Positions 61,866 through 64,000 of a stretch of 64,000 nucleotides of DNA are shown one piece after another (within the stretch, counting starts at the first letter, position 1; every line of letters begins with the position of its first letter). This DNA comes from Anaerolineaceae bacterium. Its GTDB lineage: Bacteria; Chloroflexota; Anaerolineae; Aggregatilineales; Phototrophicaceae. The stretch spans positions 62,001 through 126,000 of the forward strand of contig PABP01000023.1 of the NCBI GenBank assembly GCA_002699585.1. Reading direction: 5' to 3'. Both the position numbers and the translations under genes were made by a program. A model generated the notes under the pieces. The model was not told the DNA's origin. It did not search any database and was given only the letters and a program-made list of their open reading frames with translations.

Positions 61866-62822
61866 CTATTGGGCCAGAGCGGATCCACCAACGTTTGCCA
61901 GTGCATCTCTACGTGCCCAGAACTTCCGGTGCAGGCTCATCTTGAGAACCCAACGCCGAGGTAGTTGATCGGCACGAGCACCCAATAAGCGGGCAGCGAT
62001 GCGGGTCAACTCATAGATCGGCATGTACATCAACCAGCCCCAATTGCGATTCTTGAACAGATACCAGGCTTCACCCGTGATGTACTCAATACCGGCTTTC
62101 GCTGTGGAGCTAAAGCTATCCTCAGTGATGTCCAGTAAGGAATAAGCGCTATCAAAATGCCGACGGAACAGCGCCTTCAGGTCATAGTGATGTGAATGGA
62201 TAATCGCCACATCCCCGCTGTAGTAAGTATCATAGCCAGCCTGGAGTAAATTCTTGGCAAAGGCCTGATCCTCACTCATGATGATGTTCTCAGGGAATGG
62301 GAACCGCAAGCATAATGAGCGTCGTGTTACACTGCACACATTGCTAAAGAACAAGCTATCCAGCGTTACGGGCTTACCTTCGACCCAAGTAAAGCGCTTG
62401 CTTTTGTCCGGGTACATTGTTTCATGAAAGTAGCTCTCTAGCGGCGTTGCATTCGGACGCGGCTTCTGTTGGATATGAGCTGCACCAATTTTCTCATCAT
62501 CGAGAATCGCCACGAGATTCTTCAACCAATCTGTGCCGACGGGCAGTGCATCCTGGCTCATGAAAACGATGTACTCTGTTTTCGCATTTTGGACGCCCAG
62601 GTTACGTGCATACCCATGACTGAAGTCTTCCTGCAAGATAGTGATGACTTCAGAATCATATTGTTTTAGTAATTCAGGCGTGCCGTCATTTGAGCTAGAG
62701 TCTACGGCGAGGATATGAACCTCGCCGTCGTATTCTTGGTTGCGAATTGCGGGAAGGGTATCGACTAGCCAATGATACCCTTGGTACGTTGGCATTACGA
62801 TCGTCAGGTCGCGATTCGACAT
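61866..62822 (-). CDS. Family 2 glycosyltransferase (rhamnosyltransferase-like)
   Basis: 318 residues from ATG 62822; a GTG at 62831 overlapping the upstream stop by 4 nt is an alternative. GT-A landmarks are LTIVMPTYQGYHWLVDTL, VDSSSNDGT, GYARNLGVQNAKTEYIVFMSQDALP (the DxD region as SQDA) and MSEDQAFAKNLLQAGY. The pattern is that of rhamnosyltransferase-type GT2 enzymes. The C-terminus is basic and helical, perhaps membrane-associated. The donor sugar is unknown. Confidence 0.9.
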   Translation of the reverse strand: MSNRDLTIVMPTYQGYHWLVDTLPAIRNQEYDGEVHILAVDSSSNDGTPELLKQYDSEVITILQEDFSHGYARNLGVQNAKTEYIVFMSQDALPVGTDWLKNLVAILDDEKIGAAHIQQKPRPNATPLESYFHETMYPDKSKRFTWVEGKPVTLDSLFFSNVCSVTRRSLCLRFPFPENIIMSEDQAFAKNLLQAGYDTYYSGDVAIIHSHHYDLKALFRRHFDSAYSLLDITEDSFSSTAKAGIEYITGEAWYLFKNRNWGWLMYMPIYELTRIAARLLGARADQLPRRWVLKMSLHRKFWARRDALANVGGSALAQ

Positions 62823-62827
62823 ATCAA

Positions 62828-64000
62828 TCACTTGGCCGTGGTAGCTACAACGTTAGCTTTAGCGGGCGTGCTGGTGTATGGCGGGTTGGTATCGTATGTT
62901 TCCTGGCTGAATGTCAGCGGGGAAACAGGCTTGGTTTCTTCCTTCTTTTCGTAGATCGATGCGCTGTTACCAGCAATGATCGAGAGTAGGAAGCCACCGA
63001 ACACGTTCTGAATTGCCAGGATGAACAGGGTGACGGCTGCAACGATCAGGGACGTGCTTTCCAGCGGAGTCAACAACAGTTGATCAGTTGTTGCCCAGAT
63101 CCAGACGCCTGTTGCTGCAATCGCGCCGATACCATATACCAGGCCCAGGCTCAGCATGTTCTCCAGCGTAAGCTTGTGGGTGATATTTTCCAACAAGTTA
63201 CCCATCTTACGATAACCTGTATGAACACCGTCCAGGATAGCTGCCAAACCCAGGAGCAAACCTTGATGACCAACAACCAGCATCATCGCTGCGAACACAA
63301 CACCGGCGGTGGTAACTGGCGCTGCGGGGATCGCTTCAAAGATCGAGCCAATTGCGATCCGACCGAATACAGCTAGACTTAGAGCGAACATCGCCAGCGA
63401 CGGTAGGAAGAATACCCAGCTTGGGCTCAGCATGAAGATGTAGCGCAGATGACGCCAACCATCACGGAAAGGACGCAGGTGCGGCGGGCGGTCACGACCA
63501 TCCGGGCGCAGGGTCACGGGTGTTTCTGTACGACGCAGGTCAAGCAATGTCGCTTTGATGACCATCTCACTGGCGAATTCCATACCGGGTGAGGTCAACT
63601 TCATCTTTTCAAAAGCTGCCTTGGTGAAGGAACGGATACCGCAATGGGCATCACTCAAGCCTGAGCGATAAATCAGGTTCAGGATACCGGTCAGGAGCGG
63701 GTTACCGATCACACGGTTCTTCCAGGGCATCGCACCTGGCATGATCTGACCTTTGAAACGGCTACCCATGCACAGTTCATAACCATTACGCAACTGCTCA
63801 ATCATGGGTACACATTCACGGAAGTCATATGAACCGTCAGAGTCTGCTATAACGACGTAACGTCCTTTAGCACCCATGACACCGCCGATCAGCGCGCTAC
63901 CATAACCCTTGCTCGTAACGTTGACCACACGGGCGCCCATGCTCTCAGCAATCTCGATGCTGCGATCTGTGCTGCCGTTGTCGCCAATTACGATTTCTGT
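62828..64000 (-). CDS. Dolichyl-phosphate-mannose-synthase-like glycosyltransferase (N-terminus off the right edge)
   Basis: At least 390 codons are visible; the frame continues to the right edge, where TEIVIGDNGSTDRSIEIAES precedes the first internal Met at 63940. It therefore starts outside the window. The GT2 catalytic part has VVIADSDGSYDF with the DxD and GSRFKGQIMPGAMPWKNR. Four helices follow in the C-terminal half (about 170-190, 210-235, 275-300, 305-325 of the visible part). Such enzymes load a polyprenyl phosphate with a sugar, giving lipid-linked donors for GT-C enzymes such as the one at 44891. It overlaps or abuts the next gene (GTGA). Confidence 0.9.
   Translation of the reverse strand, partial: TEIVIGDNGSTDRSIEIAESMGARVVNVTSKGYGSALIGGVMGAKGRYVVIADSDGSYDFRECVPMIEQLRNGYELCMGSRFKGQIMPGAMPWKNRVIGNPLLTGILNLIYRSGLSDAHCGIRSFTKAAFEKMKLTSPGMEFASEMVIKATLLDLRRTETPVTLRPDGRDRPPHLRPFRDGWRHLRYIFMLSPSWVFFLPSLAMFALSLAVFGRIAIGSIFEAIPAAPVTTAGVVFAAMMLVVGHQGLLLGLAAILDGVHTGYRKMGNLLENITHKLTLENMLSLGLVYGIGAIAATGVWIWATTDQLLLTPLESTSLIVAAVTLFILAIQNVFGGFLLSIIAGNSASIYEKKEETKPVSPLTFSQETYDTNPPYTSTPAKANVVATTAK

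Noticed and set aside
1-64000. tRNA, rRNA, prophage, CRISPR-cas or a typical defence island
   Set aside because: No supporting motifs or genes were seen in the window.

Overview
The window is a protein-dense bacterial chromosome segment of moderate GC content. It has no rRNA or tRNA that I can find and no prophage or CRISPR array. The gene content suggests a member of the Chloroflexota (Anaerolineae-like): very large secreted PKD/LamG/malectin mosaics, an ECF sigma factor with a PepSY-bearing anti-sigma factor, a DUF1616 protein, a DUF5666 protein, an orphan Flp-type pilin and SH3b-domain envelope proteins. This is an inference from family knowledge; no marker gene in the window proves it.

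Layout. 1-2.2 kb (minus): the N-terminal part of a GH13 alpha-glucosidase and an SH3b/lysozyme-like protein. 2.4-5.6 kb (plus): an operon of response regulator, tyrosine phosphatase and histidine kinase. 5.7-7.2 kb: gpmI, closed by a bidirectional terminator. 7.3-9.9 kb: GDP-L-fucose synthase, a 50-residue Flp pilin and an M23 lipoprotein. 9.9-18.5 kb (minus): a 2852-residue surface protein with SGNH hydrolase, DUF1593-like, Ig/DUF11, PKD and LamG modules. 19.0-22.9 kb (plus): a redox operon (small anchored protein, ApbE, SH3b protein with an Asp/His tail, haem-binding c-type cytochrome, ferric-reductase-like membrane protein). It faces a convergent two-component system at 23.0-25.1 kb. 25.9-39.7 kb (plus): a DUF4352-like protein and a 4405-residue secreted mosaic containing a recent in-frame 1545-bp tandem duplication. 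39.9-41.7 kb: an IS1182-like element.

41.9-46.4 kb (minus) holds a GT-C-like membrane protein, an ECF sigma factor, an anti-sigma factor and a secreted DUF5666/PepSY protein. 46.8-54.5 kb: two unrecognised genes, an ABC-2 exporter, DUF1697, an NKWYS-type sulfotransferase-like protein, DUF1616 and a CPBP-like membrane protein. 54.6-64 kb (minus): an SDR-DUF2867 fusion and a surface-glycan cluster of five glycosyltransferases with two helper genes, running off the right edge.

Two regulatory circuits can be read from the DNA. (i) The sequence GAAACC-N16-GACTYCATT occurs on the minus strand upstream of the ECF operon (46453-46483) and again upstream of the DUF5666/PepSY gene (43195-43225). The flanks are also conserved, as expected for a self-regulated ECF promoter with an adjacent target. 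The anti-sigma factor and the target share a homologous PepSY domain and an Asn/Asp-rich tail, so sensor and effector appear to use the same outside module. (ii) A tandem 11-bp-period repeat, GATTTAAG-N3-GATTTAAG, lies upstream of the redox operon (18916-18934) and upstream of the response regulator gene (25163-25181), where it precedes a TATAAT box. This links that two-component system to the redox operon. Four proteins in these two loci end in Asp-rich tails, which suggests a shared cation- or metal-related surface chemistry; that last step is inference.
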